In this document: positions 15,290 through 23,179 of the stretch, one piece after another
Layout of the letters: each line of letters starts with the position of its first letter
Numbering within the stretch: the first letter of the stretch is position 1
Assembly: GCA_018780435.1 (NCBI GenBank)
Contig: JADMJS010000441.1
Span: 1-33,908, forward strand
Source: Myxococcales bacterium
GTDB taxonomy: Bacteria; Myxococcota_A; UBA9042; GCA-2863065
Length of the DNA: 33,908 bases
Direction: 5' to 3'
Notes under the pieces: model-generated
Databases searched by the model: none
Told to the model about the DNA's origin: nothing
What the model saw: the letters and a program-made list of their open reading frames with translations, nothing else
Program-made: the position numbers and the translations under genes

Positions 15290-17713
15290 TCACGGCGTCG
15301 AGTCGTCGCTCTCGCCACGGTATTGCCATTGGTGCCCATCGGTCGTGATCGTCACGGCGCCGTGGCGACCCGTGATCCAGAGTGGGATGCTGCGATCGGC
15401 GTAGCGCTGGAGGACCTCGGGGTCTGGGAATGCAAAGCGCCCCTGGTCGGCGCTGCCCGAGATCGCGAGCTCGGGTGCGACGCGATCGAGGAAGGCGTCC
15501 GTGGAGCTGGTCTTGCTGCCGTGGTGGGGCACCTTGAGGACGGTGGCTCGGAGGTCGGCGTTCGACCCCACGACACGCGTCTCAGCCTCGCGCTCGAGGT
15601 CGCCGGGGAGGAGCGCGGAGAACGCGCCGTATCGGAGCTTCAAGACGAGCGAGTTGTCGTTGGCGTGCAGGTCTTCGGCGACGCAGCCCCGCCCGGTCTC
15701 AGGCGCGAGCGGGTGGAAGACGTCGACGACGACCTCGTCGGGCCCATCGCCGAGCGTCAACATGAGCGGGCCCTCACAGAACCGGCGTTCGGTTGTTCCT
15801 TGTGCGCGGAAGTGGTCGAGGAGGAGCGCGAAGCTCGGGTCTCTCGCGATCTCCCCGTTCCACCAGAACTCCGAGACCACCAGGTCGGCGGCGACCGCGA
15901 CGAGGCCTCGGTAGTGGTCGGGGTGGGGGTGGGACAGGACGACGGCGTGCAATCGGTCCACGCCGAGCGCGGCGAGCGAGGGCAAGACGATGTCCTTTCC
16001 GACGTCGCGCAGTCCGAGCGGGTCACCTCCGCCGTCCACGAGGAGGTGGCGCCCGTCCGGGAGCGTGATGACCAGCGCGTCGCCGTGCCCGACGGCGAGG
16101 AAGACGAGGCGTAGTTCTCCCTGAGGTGGCGCGCTCGCGGGCCAGAGCCCGATCGTGGTGGCGACGAGGCCAGTGAGAAAGACACGGCGCCCACGGGCAC
16201 CGCGGCTCATCCAGAGTAGGAGTAGCACCGCGCCGATGCTTAGTCCGACCAGTCGGCGCGCGCCGCTCCCATGGGCACCGAAGGTCGGCAAGGCGGCGCC
16301 CCATCGCGCGATGTCCTCGAGCCACGGGGTCAGGAGATCCGAAATCCAGAGGCAGTCGATGTGCCAGCCGGCCGCCCCGCCGACCAACGCCACCACGCCG
16401 GGGAGAACGATGGCGATGGACGAGAGCGGTACCGCGACGACGTTGGTGAGCAGGCCGCTCCAGGAGAGTACGCCGAAGTGCACGACCAGGATGGGGAGCG
16501 TCGCGATGGTGCAGGCCAGCGAGCCGACAAGCGGCGTGATCAGCATGTTCACTAGGCGGCCGAGACGCGGGCCGAGCACGCCAAGGAGCCACTCCGAGAG
16601 GGTCCGAGCGGCGGGAGCGGCGGCGATCAGCCCGAGCACCGCTGCGTAACTCAGCTGAAAGGCGGGGTCCTTCACCGCCCACGGATCCTCGAGCACGGTC
16701 AGGGCGGCGGCGAGTCCGAGCGCGGTGAGGCCATCGGAGTAGCGAAGGAGCGCCCTCGCGCCGAAGAGCGAGGTGACCATCCAAGCCGAACGAACCGCCG
16801 CGATCGGGCTGCCGGCGACGATGACGTAACCCCATGCGATCACAAGCCCAATGGCGGCCCCGAGCCGGCGCGTCGACCACCGTCGGGCGATCGGCGCGAC
16901 GAAGGACAGGAGCATTCGCACGAGCCACTCCGTGGCAATCGCGACGACCCCGACGTGAAGACCGGAGATCGACAGGATGTGTGTGATGCCGGCCAGGCGC
17001 CATCGCTCCTGGCGCTCGCGGTCGAGGACGGCCTGGTCACCGAGGACCATCGCTTCGAGTAAGGTCGCTGTCTCCGGTGTGACGGACCCGAGGAGGTCCC
17101 GAAAACGGTCGCGGATCGGGTCGACCAGCCCGCTCGCCGGGCGAGTGATGACGGCGTCTTCCGTCCGAGCCCGGTACCGAATCCCGCGGTTCAGGAGAGT
17201 CGGTGCGGGATCGCCCCCGCCGGGATTGGGTGCGGGATGGACGCGTCTCAGGCGGGCCCACGCGCGGACTTCGGCGCCTTCGGACAAGGCGCCGGCGCGC
17301 GTCGGGCCGACGATCTCGAGCGCCAGCGCCCCGACGAGCGGTACGAGCGCGCCCTTCTCGGCGACGACGAGGTCACTGAGCACGACCTTGAAGCCGTTCT
17401 CCGAACGCCGCGCGACCTCCCGCACGCGGCCGACAATCCAGCGAGCCTCGTCGTCGCGAAAGCGCATCACGGGGGCTGGGCCGGCTGGGGCCTCCGTGTG
17501 GACGCGGACTGCGGCGGTCACCGCCACGGCCATCATCAAGAGCGCCGCCGTCCACGAGCCGCCCGCTGAGCTACGGCGCCAGCACCACCGCGTAAGCACC
17601 AGGATGGCGGCGGCGCTGGTCCCCGACCAGACGGGGCCCGGCGCTAGCCAACCGGCGGTCAGACCGATGGCCAAGGCCAGGATGAGAGGGGCGATGGGGA
17701 CGTGGCGAGTCAC
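15290..17713 (-). CDS. comEC: ComEC/Rec2 DNA-uptake channel
   Basis: Inner-membrane channel thought to carry single-stranded DNA into the cytoplasm during natural transformation. At 807 residues it has the complete three-part layout: N-terminal membrane and DUF4131/OB-like region (1-190), the Competence domain starting near 220 with ITHILSISGLHVG and about eight membrane segments, and a C-terminal metallo-beta-lactamase domain (about 533-795). The latter keeps its metal site: HLLVDGGG (557-563), SHPHPDH (594-600), LLPGD (701-705) and VPHHGSKTSS (728-737). Start GTG at 17713 with GAAGGG close upstream. No other competence gene is adjacent, which is usual for comEC. It heads a run of seven minus-strand genes. 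Confidence 0.95.
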   Translation of the reverse strand: MTRHVPIAPLILALAIGLTAGWLAPGPVWSGTSAAAILVLTRWCWRRSSAGGSWTAALLMMAVAVTAAVRVHTEAPAGPAPVMRFRDDEARWIVGRVREVARRSENGFKVVLSDLVVAEKGALVPLVGALALEIVGPTRAGALSEGAEVRAWARLRRVHPAPNPGGGDPAPTLLNRGIRYRARTEDAVITRPASGLVDPIRDRFRDLLGSVTPETATLLEAMVLGDQAVLDRERQERWRLAGITHILSISGLHVGVVAIATEWLVRMLLSFVAPIARRWSTRRLGAAIGLVIAWGYVIVAGSPIAAVRSAWMVTSLFGARALLRYSDGLTALGLAAALTVLEDPWAVKDPAFQLSYAAVLGLIAAAPAARTLSEWLLGVLGPRLGRLVNMLITPLVGSLACTIATLPILVVHFGVLSWSGLLTNVVAVPLSSIAIVLPGVVALVGGAAGWHIDCLWISDLLTPWLEDIARWGAALPTFGAHGSGARRLVGLSIGAVLLLLWMSRGARGRRVFLTGLVATTIGLWPASAPPQGELRLVFLAVGHGDALVITLPDGRHLLVDGGGDPLGLRDVGKDIVLPSLAALGVDRLHAVVLSHPHPDHYRGLVAVAADLVVSEFWWNGEIARDPSFALLLDHFRAQGTTERRFCEGPLMLTLGDGPDEVVVDVFHPLAPETGRGCVAEDLHANDNSLVLKLRYGAFSALLPGDLEREAETRVVGSNADLRATVLKVPHHGSKTSSTDAFLDRVAPELAISGSADQGRFAFPDPEVLQRYADRSIPLWITGRHGAVTITTDGHQWQYRGESDDSTP

Positions 17714-17879
17714 ATCCCTTCAGCGCCGCCGAGTGGGCCTTCGTCTCGAAAAAGTCGCTTCGATGAGTCGATTTGGCAACGCGGCCAGGGGCGCGACCGA
17801 TTGCGCTGTCCCTGGCGGGGGCAGTGTGACATAGCCCCGGTCGCACCTCGGTCCCGGCCTCCGAGTCGCCGGGAGAGCA

Positions 17880-18587
17880 GTGAAGAAGAAGGGTTACGCC
17901 GTTCGGGTCGATCGGATCCGGGTGGGCGCGCACGACTATGTGATCCGCGCGCTGGCCGACAAGCAGCAGTTCTGGGATCCCGATGGCGCCGCCGCGAGGG
18001 TCGGCATCACGTCGGCCCAATGGCCGCTCTTCGGTAACCTCTGGCCCTCCGGGCGAGTCCTCGCGGAGGCGATGGACGCGCTCGCGATCGAGCGAGAGCC
18101 GGACCCCCAGACCGCGAGAGCGCCGGGGTGGCAAGGCGCCAAACGCGTCCTGGAGCTCGGGTGCGGACTCGGGCTCGCCAGCGTGGTCCTGCACCGGCGC
18201 GGGGGCATGGTGACCGCCAGCGACCTCCACCCCCTCGCAGGCGCGTTCCTGGTCGCCAACACGGCTCTGAACGCGCTATCGCCCATCTCCTTCGAGCAGA
18301 ACGACTGGTCTTCAGAGACCACGATCCCCGGCACCTTCGACGTCATCATCGGCAGTGACCTGCTCTACGAACCCGAACACGCGACGACGCTCGCGTCGTG
18401 TATCGCGCGACATGCGCACGTCGGCACCGAGGTCGTCATCGTCGATCCCGGCCGGGGCCAAGGCGGACGCTTCACGCGGGCCCTCGAAGGCATGGGCTAT
18501 CGCGGTGGGCCGACCCTCGTATCGCCACGACGCTACGGTGGCATCGAGTATCGCGGGTCTGTGTACCGATTTCGCCGTGCCGAGTAG
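17880..18587 (+). CDS. METTL21-like (PF10294) SAM methyltransferase
   Basis: Methyltransferase of 235 residues related to the protein-lysine methyltransferase group (Methyltransf_16, with ETFB-KMT and METTL21). The typical order is present: YVIRALADKQQFWD near the N-terminus, LWPSG (54-58) that shapes the substrate pocket, the SAM motif VLELGCGLGLASVVLHRRG (about 90-108), VTASDLHP with the ribose-binding Asp, and the post-I motif VIIGSDLLYEPEH (about 155-167). A protein substrate is likely from family, but the actual target is unknown. Start GTG at 17880 just after GGGAG. It is divergent from comEC (166 bases) and its end is 9 bases from the convergent radical SAM gene. Confidence 0.88.
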   Translation: MKKKGYAVRVDRIRVGAHDYVIRALADKQQFWDPDGAAARVGITSAQWPLFGNLWPSGRVLAEAMDALAIEREPDPQTARAPGWQGAKRVLELGCGLGLASVVLHRRGGMVTASDLHPLAGAFLVANTALNALSPISFEQNDWSSETTIPGTFDVIIGSDLLYEPEHATTLASCIARHAHVGTEVVIVDPGRGQGGRFTRALEGMGYRGGPTLVSPRRYGGIEYRGSVYRFRRAE

Positions 18588-18596
18588 CGTGCCTCG

Positions 18597-19571
18597 TTAC
18601 GCCGAGAAGAGCTCGTAGAGGCCCATGGGGCCACGCATGACCGCCGCCCGGAGGTCGGCTCGGCCGGCGCCCCAACACTCAGTACACCTCTTGGTCTGGA
18701 GCCGGCCGAAGGCTTCGACGAAGCCGCCGCGCCTTACCGATTCGCCATCGGGGATCGACGCTCGTTCGTGACACGGCAAGAGCACGCCGTCGGGGGTGAG
18801 CCGAACGGCGACTCGCCCGACCGGGCACGGGAGCGGCTTCACGGCGGGCCACGTCGCGAGGTGGGCGAGCCCTTCGAGCGTATTGCCGACGGGCGCCCCG
18901 AGCCGCTTCCGATCGGTGACCGTCGCCAGAAGTGACCGAACTCGTTCGGCTTCCGGACTGTAGGGATTCGAGCGTTCGGACGCGAGCACGACGTCGAGGG
19001 CCGGTTGGAAGTAGACCTCGGCTCCGAACTCGGTGCCCGTCGCCAGCACGAAGTCGATACACTCCGGGGTCGTGTCGGACGCGAGCAAGCAGGTCAGGTA
19101 GCGCGTCACGCCGTGCTCGCGCAGCGTCTTGAGCGCCGCCCGCACTTCGGCGACCTGACCGTCCGCGCGGTGGCGATCGTGGACCTCGGGGGGCCCGTCG
19201 AGGCTCAGTGATACCGAGCGAAGGGACTTCAGGAGGCGCCTCCGCTTCGGGATGAGCGTGCCGTTCGAGCTCATGCTGACGCGCATGTCGTGGAAGCGCA
19301 TGCGGAGGATCAAGCGCTCGAGATCCTTGCGCATGAGCGGCTCGCCGCCCGTGACGTGCACCCGCACCGTCCCGAGCGTCGCCATCTGGTCGATGACGTC
19401 GAGGCACTCGTCCGTACTGAGCTCGTCGAGCGGCGTCGTGGGGCAATCGCAGTAGACGCAGTGGAGGTTGCAGCGGTTCGTGATGACCCAGCTCACGCCG
19501 AGGGGGGCTCTCCCGTGCCGAATCAGCGCTCGTGCCGCAAAAGGCACGCGCTCGAGGATCGAGCTGCTCAC
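18597..19571 (-). CDS. Radical SAM protein with SPASM/Twitch-like C-terminal cysteines
   Basis: Radical SAM enzyme of 324 residues. The iron-sulfur binding Cx3CxxC is CNLHCVYC at 34-41, followed by TGGEP (74-78), MSSNGT (100-105) and SLSLDGPPEVHD, all typical of the fold. The C-terminus has further cysteines: C249 (LPCPVGR), C267 (LLPCHE) and C296/C299 (RCTECWGAG), the arrangement of an auxiliary cluster as in PqqE- and heme d1-type or peptide-modifying enzymes. The substrate is unknown. The GTG start lies 22 bases after the stop of the PaaK-like gene, so the two are co-transcribed. RiPP maturation, cofactor synthesis and oxidative decarboxylation are all possible; the adenylating partner makes an activated carboxylic acid intermediate plausible. 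Confidence 0.9.
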   Translation of the reverse strand: MSSSILERVPFAARALIRHGRAPLGVSWVITNRCNLHCVYCDCPTTPLDELSTDECLDVIDQMATLGTVRVHVTGGEPLMRKDLERLILRMRFHDMRVSMSSNGTLIPKRRRLLKSLRSVSLSLDGPPEVHDRHRADGQVAEVRAALKTLREHGVTRYLTCLLASDTTPECIDFVLATGTEFGAEVYFQPALDVVLASERSNPYSPEAERVRSLLATVTDRKRLGAPVGNTLEGLAHLATWPAVKPLPCPVGRVAVRLTPDGVLLPCHERASIPDGESVRRGGFVEAFGRLQTKRCTECWGAGRADLRAAVMRGPMGLYELFSA

Positions 19572-19593
19572 GAAAGCACCCGCCGCAACACGG

Positions 19594-21087
19594 TCAGTTA
19601 ACCGGGACGCGCTTGCTGCGAACCGAGACCGGACGGAACTCCTCGTACGTACGCGACTTCACGAGCTGCAACTTGCCCGACGCTTCGGTCGGGATGCTGT
19701 CGACGACCGTGATCTTCACGGTCGCGTCCTTACCGAGCAGCAGGGCGAGCCGCTCGTCCAGTTCACCCGTGTCGAGCCGCTCCGACGGCGCCCTTACGAC
19801 ATGCAGCTCGTAGTCCTTTTCCGACCGTTGGTGGAGCTGAAAGAGGTCGAGGCCCGAGACCGAGAGCAACGCCTGCCAGGATTCGAGGGCGGTGACCCAG
19901 CGGCCTTCGGCGTTGCGCAAGAGCGCCTGGACGCGCCCGCCGTGTTCGAGGCGACGCGACTTGCGGCCACAGGCACAGGGCTCGTCGAAGATGCGTCCCA
20001 CGTCACCCGGTTCGAGACGGATGATCGGCATCGCCCAGGAGTGAAGGCTGGTCACGATGAGGTTGCCGAGCTCGCCTGGCGCGCACAAGGAGCCGTCGGT
20101 TCGGATGGCCTCGACGTAGGCGTAACTCTCCGCCAGGTGCATGCGCGAGGGATCGCTCGGACAAGAGGCGGCGTAGCGCGCGAACTCGCAGCCACCGGCC
20201 GATTGTACGGTGCGTACTCCGAAGGCCTCGCTCACGCGGGCGGCGAGCCACGGCGGCGCGAGCCCACCGGAGAAGTCGATGACGCCCGTGATCTTGGGCG
20301 GCTTTCGGCCGGTCCGGCGCAAGTGTTTGGCGAGCAGGAGCGCGTAGATTGGGTAGAGCGAGAGCACCTCGGGCTCAAGCTTGTCGATCTGATCCAGGTA
20401 GCCGTCGAAGTCGACGGGGCCGCTACCGCCGGGGCCTCGCCAGAAGGGCTCGAGCATGTGCCGCGCGTGGATCAGCGGGTTCACAATCTGCTTCTCAAGG
20501 AAGACGAAGAACGCGGAGCGCCGGCCCGGAGTCTCGTGGTTGCGGTGGAGTGGGTTGACCACGGAGGGGGAGTCGCCGGCCGGGAGGGCGGGCTGACATT
20601 CGTTTGGTGTCACGCGGACTTGCGTGGCGAGCGGGTCCACGCCGCCCACCTGACGCGAGCGCAAGATCGACGCGTACTTCATCGCGATGTCGCGTGTGTC
20701 CTGAATCAGCAGGAGAGGGCGCCCGGTGCTGCCCGACGTGTTCGAGTAGCGAAGCGCGCGGCCGCGAAAGGACCGAGCGAGCTGGCGGTTCGGGAACCCC
20801 TCGCGCAGGTCGTCTTTCGTCGTGATGGGCACGAGCGCGAACTTGGTCGGGTAGCTGACTTCGATCGGGTCGACGCCGGCGCGATCGAGCGCCTGCCGAT
20901 AGATATCGACCTCTCGGTACGCGTGCACGAGGAGCTCACGCACCAGGGACATGCGGAGATTACGCTGCCGTTCGAGCGGCTCGAACTCGCGTTGGCACAT
21001 CTCCTCGAGGTAGCGCCAGCTCTTGAAGGGCGTGAATGTCGCGGCGGTCGGAAGGAGGACGTCTCGGAACAGGATGCGAGGCAACAT
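19594..21087 (-). CDS. PaaK-like (phenylacetate-CoA ligase family) adenylate-forming enzyme
   Basis: 497 residues related to PaaK/CapK. Seen: YSNTSGSTGRPLLL (114-127, the ATP phosphate loop), VIDFSGGLAPPWL, SAGGCEFARYAASC in place of the usual acid-binding region, PIIRLEPGDVG (the RY..GD-type motif), EPCACGRKSRRLEHGGR (the CxCGR-x-x-x-L-x-x-x-GR hallmark of PaaK-family enzymes) and a C-terminal small domain ending with PTEASGKLQLVKS, where the Lys after SG would be the catalytic one. It should activate a carboxylate as an AMP ester, perhaps passing it to CoA or a carrier. The substrate is not predictable. ATG start at 21087. Downstream is the radical SAM gene; upstream, 41 bases away, a 29-codon ORF. 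The 589-codon plus-strand frame covering it is a shadow. Confidence 0.88.
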   Translation of the reverse strand: MLPRILFRDVLLPTAATFTPFKSWRYLEEMCQREFEPLERQRNLRMSLVRELLVHAYREVDIYRQALDRAGVDPIEVSYPTKFALVPITTKDDLREGFPNRQLARSFRGRALRYSNTSGSTGRPLLLIQDTRDIAMKYASILRSRQVGGVDPLATQVRVTPNECQPALPAGDSPSVVNPLHRNHETPGRRSAFFVFLEKQIVNPLIHARHMLEPFWRGPGGSGPVDFDGYLDQIDKLEPEVLSLYPIYALLLAKHLRRTGRKPPKITGVIDFSGGLAPPWLAARVSEAFGVRTVQSAGGCEFARYAASCPSDPSRMHLAESYAYVEAIRTDGSLCAPGELGNLIVTSLHSWAMPIIRLEPGDVGRIFDEPCACGRKSRRLEHGGRVQALLRNAEGRWVTALESWQALLSVSGLDLFQLHQRSEKDYELHVVRAPSERLDTGELDERLALLLGKDATVKITVVDSIPTEASGKLQLVKSRTYEEFRPVSVRSKRVPVN

Positions 21088-21128
21088 CGGCGCGAGCCTA
21101 GTCCCTTTTCGTACCCGATGTCACATCG

Positions 21129-21218
21129 TCATTCGCCGAGGGCGCCGCGTCCGCGCCGCGAGACGGCCGCGAGGAGGAAGAATCCGACGAGAAAGAGGAA
21201 CGATTTGAAGAACTGCAT
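21129..21218 (-). CDS. Candidate 29-residue membrane microprotein
   Basis: Minus-strand ORF of 29 codons plus TGA, starting ATG at 21218 with a purine-rich GGGGG 7 bases upstream. The peptide is one hydrophobic helix (MQFFKSFLFLVGFFLL) followed by a basic tail (SRRGRGALGE), so a single-span membrane microprotein with its C-terminus inside would be expected. It lies 41 bases upstream of the PaaK-like gene on the same strand and is the first frame of that unit. It could be a structural microprotein, a leader peptide controlling the operon, or (less likely, lacking Cys, Ser or Thr in a core) a precursor for the radical SAM enzyme. Codon content (TTC, CTC, GTC) is consistent with real coding. Unproven because of its size. 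Confidence 0.5.
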   Translation of the reverse strand: MQFFKSFLFLVGFFLLAAVSRRGRGALGE

Positions 21219-21316
21219 CGAAAGCCCCCGTAGCTAGCAACAGATCCACCCACGGACCGGCTGCTAGCGCCACGCCAGAACCACCTTACTCATCGTGACC
21301 TGGACGTGAAAGTTAA

Positions 21317-21385
21317 TTCGCACCTGGGGTGCGAAATTCCGTTCGCAGCGAAAAATTCGCGCGGTGGGTGAGAAAAAGTTTTCAC
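21317..21385. promoter_or_regulatory. Cluster of TTCGC palindromes (candidate operator)
   Basis: In an unusually AT-rich part of the divergent gap 21219-21448: TTCGCACC-TGG-GGTGCGAA (21317-21335, perfect 8-bp arms), TTCGC-A-GCGAA (21342-21352), a third TTCGC (21356-21360), then GTGA-g-AAAA-ag-TTTTCAC (21368-21385), a hairpin with one bulge. The repeated half-site spacing of about 25 bases looks like a multi-site operator for a dimeric repressor controlling the microprotein/PaaK/radical SAM unit, the VTT membrane protein, or both. No -35/-10 pair was convincing. Confidence 0.5.
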
Positions 21386-21448
21386 GCATCGGGTGCGCAT
21401 CGTCGCGGCGGCGGCTCAACCCGGCGGGGGGCTGACACGGGGCGGTAC

Positions 21449-21973
21449 ATGCGGTACTCGCTACGCGTGGACGCCTTCTTCGCCCTGGTCGGGTTCGCCT
21501 TCGCCGGCCCGATCGTCAGCCCGTTCTTCCCGCCGCTCGCGACGGAGGCGATGGCGATCGTGTTCGGCGGGCAGGGCATGCACCCGGCCCTCGTCGGCCT
21601 GGCGTGCACCATCGGCCAGAACCTGATGTACGTGCTGCTCTACTTCTCCGGCGGGAAGCTGGTCGAGCGCTGGCCGCGGCTGCACCGGCAGATCGACCTC
21701 CTCCGGGTCAAGCACAGCGGGGCCCGCCGCACGTTCACGCTCGTGACGATCTCGGCCGCGTTCTTCGGGCTCCCGCCCGTGCTGCCCATCGCGATCATCG
21801 CGAAGGGCTTCGGCATGCCGTTACGCACCTTGCTCCTCATCGGGATCCCGCTCCGCTTCCTTCGTTTCCTCTGTCTCGCGCTCATCGGCGGCGAGATATG
21901 GCCCACCATCGTGGGGCTCTGGGATCGGCTCTGGCCGAGCCTCGTCGACGGCTGGAACGGGCTGTTCGCTTAA
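21449..21973 (+). CDS. VTT/DedA-superfamily-like small membrane protein
   Basis: The frame opens at 21329, but the ATG at 21449 gives a clean 174-residue integral membrane protein. Features: an N-terminal hydrophobic hairpin with FAGPIVSPFFPPLATEAMAIVFGG (Pro-rich re-entrant loop), a polytopic middle with NLMYVLLYFSGGKLVERWPRL, a basic cytosolic loop, then FFGLPPVLPIAIIAKGFGM as a second Pro-rich hairpin and a final segment with RFLRFLCLAL. Duplicated re-entrant hairpins with Pro and Gly plus the SGGK-ERWPRL-type loop fit the VTT (SNARE-associated, DedA/YqaA) superfamily, whose members move lipid carriers or undecaprenyl phosphate. Family placement is by pattern only. A G-rich stretch lies before the ATG. 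It starts a plus-strand run with the next three genes but is 72 bases away. Confidence 0.7.
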   Translation: MRYSLRVDAFFALVGFAFAGPIVSPFFPPLATEAMAIVFGGQGMHPALVGLACTIGQNLMYVLLYFSGGKLVERWPRLHRQIDLLRVKHSGARRTFTLVTISAAFFGLPPVLPIAIIAKGFGMPLRTLLLIGIPLRFLRFLCLALIGGEIWPTIVGLWDRLWPSLVDGWNGLFA

Positions 21974-22045
21974 CGCCGTTGTGGTAGCCTTCGCCGGCCA
22001 TCGCAGTGCATCCTCGCGCGGTCCCACCCGTCTCCCGGAGGCCCC

Positions 22046-23179
22046 ATGACCGACCTTCGCCATCGTCTTTCGGCCAACCTGACTGCGAGCTTGGTCACGT
22101 CTTGCGTGCTCGCGCTCGGCGCCTGCACCTATGATCCGCCCCCCGATGCAAAGCTGCCTCTGCCGGACGAAGGGGTCTTCGAAGTCGGGAGCGCGCTCAC
22201 CCTCACGTTCAGCGAGCCGGTCGATCCCGCCACGCTCATCGTTCGCGTCTGGTCGGCGGCACCCGAAGACCGCACCGTGGAGAACGAACGACGGCCTGGG
22301 CTCGAACCGTCGCTGACGAGCTGCAGGGCCGTCCCCGCCGCGCAGGTCGCGTCCGGCGCGCTCACGGCGGGCACGTGCGACGAAGGGACGAGCTTCGTCC
22401 TCGCTGACGACGGGCTCTCCGCGGAGCTGCTCCTTCAGGGCACGGCGTTCAAACAGGCCAAGATCCCCTGGCAGCTCGAAGTGGCCAACGGCCTCACGGA
22501 CCTGGGCGGGCGGCGCACGGGCGTGCCCTACCACTTCGACTTTCAGTTCGCCCCGAACGACGAAGTCGGCACGGAGAAGGTCGAGTTCCTCGATGGGGTC
22601 TACGTCCTTGTCGCGCCCGTCGAGGTGCCGCTCCCGGTCACCTTGCAGCTCATCGCCGACATCGTGGTGCTCGACGACGGGCGTTTCCGCTGGGCCGCCG
22701 GCAAGGCGGTCGCCAACGACGGGGAGCCGAAGAACACCAACGATCCCTATAAGATGCACGTGGACGAGACCGCTAAGGGCTTCGGCGTCCACCCGCAGGG
22801 CGTGATCAAGCCGGACGGCGACCGCCTGTTCATGACCACGGAGTCCTTCGAGATCAACATCGATCTCGCCGGCATCGGCATCAAGATGGAGGGCGTGCGC
22901 ATCACCGGCGCCATCGTCCCCGATCCCGCCGCCCCCGAGCAGGACCGCGTCGAAGGCACCATCTCGTTTGCCAACCTCATCCTCGACACCGGCGAGCCCT
23001 TCGAATACGGCTCGGGCAACGCGCCCTTCGCGATGACGTTGCTGCCGAAAGATCTCATCACCGACAAGGTCCCCCGGCTCTGCGGCAACCTGTGCGGCGG
23101 CGTGACGGTCCAGTGCGAGCCGCCCGCGGACTACCCGGGCGAGGAGTACTGCCCGACCGAGGCGGAGCCCAGCGAGTGA
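22046..23179 (+). CDS. Lipoprotein with N-terminal Ig-like (Big_5-type) domain
   Basis: 377 residues. Signal peptide and lipobox VLALGAC with Cys27; ribosome site GGAGG 4 bases before the ATG. After the lipobox comes VFEVGSALTLTFSEPVDPATL (about 43-63), the typical beginning of a bacterial Ig-like 'Big_5' domain. The remainder is beta-rich (VTLQLIADIVVLDDGRFRW, FMTTESFEINIDLAGIGIKM, GTISFANLIL), without an enzyme motif, and ends with four Cys (LCGNLCGG, QCEPP, EYCP) that probably form disulfides. An outer-surface or periplasmic structural role is likely. Its stop overlaps the start of the esterase gene (GTGA), so the two are translationally coupled. Confidence 0.83.
   Translation: MTDLRHRLSANLTASLVTSCVLALGACTYDPPPDAKLPLPDEGVFEVGSALTLTFSEPVDPATLIVRVWSAAPEDRTVENERRPGLEPSLTSCRAVPAAQVASGALTAGTCDEGTSFVLADDGLSAELLLQGTAFKQAKIPWQLEVANGLTDLGGRRTGVPYHFDFQFAPNDEVGTEKVEFLDGVYVLVAPVEVPLPVTLQLIADIVVLDDGRFRWAAGKAVANDGEPKNTNDPYKMHVDETAKGFGVHPQGVIKPDGDRLFMTTESFEINIDLAGIGIKMEGVRITGAIVPDPAAPEQDRVEGTISFANLILDTGEPFEYGSGNAPFAMTLLPKDLITDKVPRLCGNLCGGVTVQCEPPADYPGEEYCPTEAEPSE

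Noticed and set aside
13894..15348. 484-codon plus-strand frame
   Set aside because: Mirror of the IgGFc-type lipoprotein; DATD-stalk region produces its repetitive VGCVGRV segment.
19468..21237. 589-codon plus-strand open frame
   Set aside because: It lies opposite the PaaK-like and radical SAM genes, whose motifs are unmistakable; the composition (Arg/Glu/Val-rich, no motif) is that of an antisense shadow in GC-rich DNA.
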